In this document: positions 63,059 to 64,000 of the stretch, one piece after another
Position numbering within the stretch: position 1 is the stretch's first letter
Layout: the number at the start of each line of letters is the position of its first letter
DNA from: Methylopila capsulata
GTDB taxonomy: Bacteria > Pseudomonadota > Alphaproteobacteria > Rhizobiales > Methylopilaceae
Length of the DNA stretch: 64,000 bases
NCBI RefSeq assembly: GCF_016907975.1
Contig: NZ_JAFBCY010000005.1
Location: 216,425-280,424, forward strand
Reading direction: 5' to 3'
Made by a program: the position numbers and the translations under genes
The notes under the pieces: generated by a model
The model's input: only the letters and a program-made list of their open reading frames with translations
Told to the model about the DNA's origin: nothing
Databases searched by the model: none

Positions 63059-63949
63059 GTCCCGTCTCCCTCTGGTTCCGGACCGGCGCTGAAGCGCCGG
63101 CGCTTCAGCGCCTTTCCATTCCTCGGCAACGACGGCGCGACGGGCCGCGACCTCGCTTTCGACCTTTGCGGCCTCGGCGAGCCGCGCGGGCGGCCGGCTT
63201 CGTCTTGCCTGTGATGGTAGGGAGGGCGAACCGAGCCGCTTACGACGCCGCGACTGGAACTGCTCTGATTGCGACATTCCTGCGGCGGAACGATCAAGCG
63301 AACAGGCCCGCGCGGGCCCCGCGGCGATCGTCACCGGACGGGGCCGAAGCCCTGGCCGCTGGCGAGGCGTTGGCGGAGATCACGCCGCCGCCTTGGACCG
63401 GACGCCCTTGGACCCGGAGTCGCCGTTTCCCGGCAGAGGAGGATCGCCCCCGGACATCGCGGCTCGCGCGTGATCCGACGGGCCCGGAAGCCTGAGCGCG
63501 CGACCTGTCTCAGCTGCTGTGGCGGCGAATGGCGACGGATCCAGAGACCCGCGGGCGGAGCGGTGCGGATGGATAAGAGCCGCCGCCGGGGACCGAAGTT
63601 GAGCGCCCCGCGCTCCGCGCGCCGACGAGAAGGGCTACGTGCTGGACGCGGTCGGCCCGATGATATCGGCCCGCTGGCGCGATCGCGATTGCAGGCGCGA
63701 CGTCCAGCCAACTCCCGATGGCGGCCCCCATTCCCGCGGGCCGATCTCGAAGGCGGGTCCGCACGCGACCGTCTCGCTGATGGTGAAACCGACGGGTCCG
63801 CCACCGTCCGCGACGCGGCCACGGCTTCCTTACCCCCTAAGGGCGTCGATCGTCGCGACGCCGTGTTCGACGCGGACCGGTCGACAGCGGCGAAGACCAA
63901 ACACGGCGCGGGGTCGTGGTTTGTTTTGGTTATTTCTGAGTTTTGAACG
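63059..63949. other. About 0.9 kb without a convincing gene
   Basis: Open frames of 80-225 codons exist on both strands, but they are arginine/proline/serine-rich, lack a ribosome site at a plausible start, and show no domain pattern. A 7-bp palindrome GGCGTCG/CGACGCC lies near 63841-63863. From about 63890 the DNA becomes T-rich. No tRNA, repeat array or transposon end was seen. Confidence 0.5.
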
Positions 63950-63952
63950 ACG

Positions 63953-63990
63953 ACAGCCCCGCTTTTTGGGCGGGGCTGTTTGGTTGTTTT
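63953..63990 (+). terminator. Strong intrinsic terminator at the window end
   Basis: ACAGCCCCGC (63953-63962) and GCGGGGCTGT (63970-63979) are perfect 10-bp arms around a 7-nt loop, followed by TTGGTTGTTTTGGTT. The U-rich side is on the plus strand, yet the nearest plus-strand gene ends 2.5 kb upstream. Confidence 0.85.
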
Positions 63991-64000
63991 GGTTGCGGGG

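Noticed and set aside
63269..63946. 225-codon open frame in the last kilobase, and its antisense 63331-63900
   Set aside because: Arg/Ser/Pro-rich without any motif, no plausible ribosome site, and unlike the codon use of the real genes.

Overview
The window is about 70% G+C and densely packed, and its gene content is that of an alphaproteobacterium, most likely of the order Hyphomicrobiales (Rhizobiales). The indicators are GcrA with a promoter carrying GANTC sites plus CtrA-like and DnaA-like boxes, an Irr-type iron box, a SAM-II riboswitch before metZ, a long-form dCTP deaminase, and a RegBA/ActSR pair behind a cyo-surf1 operon. A genus cannot be named from the sequence alone. No rRNA, tRNA, phage, insertion sequence or CRISPR array was found.

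Layout. 1-4.0 kb: NHEJ pair ligD (3' end cut off) and ku, then a LacI regulator. 4.2-9.8 kb: a dioxygenase plus symporter unit divergent from the LacI gene, a lipid kinase, a MEKHLA/PAS protein, an MFS transporter and a DUF2938 membrane protein. 10.1-16.9 kb: a complete cell-surface-signalling heme locus consisting of ECF sigma factor, FecR anti-sigma, HasR-like receptor, a HasA-like hemophore fused to RTX repeats, heme oxygenase and TonB. 16.9-19.9 kb: FAD-linked dehydrogenase and MFS transporter. 20.2-27.1 kb: cyoABCD, surf1, regB and regA as one overlapping block. 27.2-31.8 kb: Ldh-family dehydrogenase and an Fbp-type ferric ABC importer with an Irr-like box on its start codon. 31.9-38.1 kb: a coiled-coil membrane protein, argE, apaG, hslO, argF and argD. 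38.2-44.6 kb: gcrA, metZ with a SAM-II riboswitch, dcd, a DsbA-like protein, yqhA, a small secreted protein, and bluB with a cobalamin riboswitch. 44.7-51.5 kb: HbpS/GlcG-like protein, a sugar-acid group (denD-like, SDR, GNAT, IlvD/Edd dehydratase), a small secreted repeat protein and a PfpI-like protein. 51.6-55.1 kb: aminotransferase, small secreted or stress-type proteins including a 31-aa gene with its own terminator, and a DUF533 protein. 55.2-63.1 kb: eda, LysR, two sugar kinases, nagA, two tiny convergent membrane proteins, an aldose-1-epimerase relative and a BCCT transporter. The last 0.9 kb holds no convincing gene but ends in a strong terminator.

How it fits together. Iron is a recurring theme: the heme locus would sense, capture, import and degrade heme, while fbpABC would import ferric iron. 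The cyo-surf1-regBA block joins a quinol oxidase, its assembly factor and the redox sensor that typically controls such oxidases. The arg genes, metZ and bluB are biosynthetic units with their own leader or riboswitch control. The most unusual items are the HasA-RTX fusion, a promoter that fires almost directly into an intrinsic-terminator-like hairpin ahead of argD, and the compact cell-cycle control region before gcrA.
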